Below are positions 63,555 through 64,000 of a stretch of 64,000 nucleotides of DNA, one piece after another; the stretch's first letter is position 1; each line of letters begins with the position of its first letter. The notes under the pieces are model-generated. The model searched no databases. It was not told the DNA's origin and was given only the letters and a program-made list of their open reading frames with translations. The stretch lies in assembly GCF_001942335.1 (NCBI RefSeq), contig NZ_MKKH01000078.1, positions 1 to 64,000 on the forward strand, in the 5' to 3' direction. The translations under genes were made by a program, and so were the position numbers. The DNA is from Cellulosimicrobium sp. CUA-896 (GTDB lineage Bacteria; Actinomycetota; Actinomycetes; Actinomycetales; Cellulomonadaceae).

Positions 63555-64000
63555 TCACGCGACAAGGAGGACGCCGGCGAGGGACGTCGTCGTCACGACG
63601 ACGGCGGACAGCCCGCCCAGCGCGAGCGACCGGCGTCCGGTCCGCAGCAGGTGGGGGACGTCGACGCCGAGGCCGAGCGCGAACATCGCAGCGGTGAACG
63701 CGGTCGTCGTGGTGACTGCGGCGGCGTCGAGCGCGACGTCCGGCACTACGCCGGTCGACCGCAGGGCCACCGCCACGAGGAAGCCGACGACGAACCACGG
63801 CACGGGGCTGACGCGCGCCCGCCCGCCGTCCGCCCGCCCGCCGTCCGTGCGCCCGCTGTCCGTCCGCGGGTCGGGTCGCCCGTCCCTCCTCGCCCGTCGC
63901 GCCTCGACGAGGCCGGCGCCTGCCACCACGGGCGCGAGGAACGCGACGCGCGCGAGCTTCGCGACGGTCGCGGTCGCGAGCGCCGCCGCCGACACCGACC
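63555..64000 (-). CDS. YeiH/UPF0324-family membrane protein, C-terminal part (truncated by the window)
   Basis: The last ~148 residues of a polytopic membrane protein whose 5' end lies beyond 64000. VAKLARVAFLAPVVAGAGLV (about residue 10 of the visible part), VPWFVVGFLVAVALRSTGVV, then the conserved FALGLGVDVPHLLRTGRRSL and LALGGLSAVVVTTTSLAGVL match the C-terminal half of the YeiH (putative sulfate exporter) family. A low-complexity Arg/Asp/Gly-rich insert (~36-62, DGRPDPRTDSGRTDGGRAD) interrupts the usual loop. The GTG near 63995 is unlikely to be the real start. Transport substrate unproven. Confidence 0.8.
   Translation of the reverse strand, partial: SVSAAALATATVAKLARVAFLAPVVAGAGLVEARRARRDGRPDPRTDSGRTDGGRADGGRARVSPVPWFVVGFLVAVALRSTGVVPDVALDAAAVTTTTAFTAAMFALGLGVDVPHLLRTGRRSLALGGLSAVVVTTTSLAGVLLVA

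Overview
The window is a 64-kb piece of chromosome from a high-GC actinobacterium. The 16S sequence, the ~70+% GC coding style, GTG starts and gene content fit the Micrococcales, probably near Promicromonosporaceae/Cellulomonadaceae (Cellulosimicrobium-like). That placement is by eye, not by a search. No prophage, insertion sequence, CRISPR array or tRNA gene was recognised; nearly everything is housekeeping or carbohydrate metabolism.

Layout. 1-5.5 kb: a complete rRNA operon (16S-23S-5S) whose 16S 3' end is duplicated exactly in tandem. 5.6-9.6 kb: gatC-gatA-gatB and a GNAT acetyltransferase. 10-15.3 kb: an Ltp-domain membrane protein, an ArsR/SRPBCC pair with two CAACC-N4-GGTTG operators, a photolyase and a POT peptide transporter. 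15.4-34 kb: a branched-chain amino-acid region (two different ilvD genes, ilvB-ilvN-ilvC, leuB, ilvE, cimA) interspersed with a pterin dehydratase fusion, a GH13 alpha-glucosidase, an ABC exporter and an ASCH protein. ilvB and cimA each have a leader peptide rich in Ile/Leu/Val codons followed by a hairpin and U-tract. 34.3-40.3 kb: a lipoate ligase, a GH15 glucanase/trehalase coupled to a glucose dehydrogenase, YggS, YccF and YbaK. 40.3-45.4 kb: a SorC regulator, MIP channel, DhaKL-type kinase, TIM-like isomerase and RpiB-like isomerase, an arrangement that fits erythrulose/tetritol catabolism. 45.5-64 kb: a DUF3516 helicase, a secreted multimodular GH92 enzyme, small enzymes, an aldo/keto reductase, FAH hydrolase, gltX, a HAD phosphatase and a truncated YeiH-type membrane protein.

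Three cross-cutting observations matter. (1) Three intergenic elements (17314-17406, 28186-28286, 34092-34176) share the same unpaired motifs, but their outer and inner stems differ in sequence and stay complementary. This is a covarying structured family that I cannot name. (2) A second, 67-bp X-Y-X/X'-Y'-X' palindrome occurs at 39704-39770 and 63450-63516, and in each case supplies the stop codon of a neighbouring gene. (3) At least 16 genes, including essential gltX, carry 24 small frameshifts. Every one is a loss of 1-2 bases, mostly in CCG/CGG or G/C runs. They look like consensus-sequence errors rather than pseudogenes, so the broken genes are annotated here at full length.

Many genes start directly at, or 6-7 nt after, a TANNNT hexamer, so leaderless transcription appears common in this organism.
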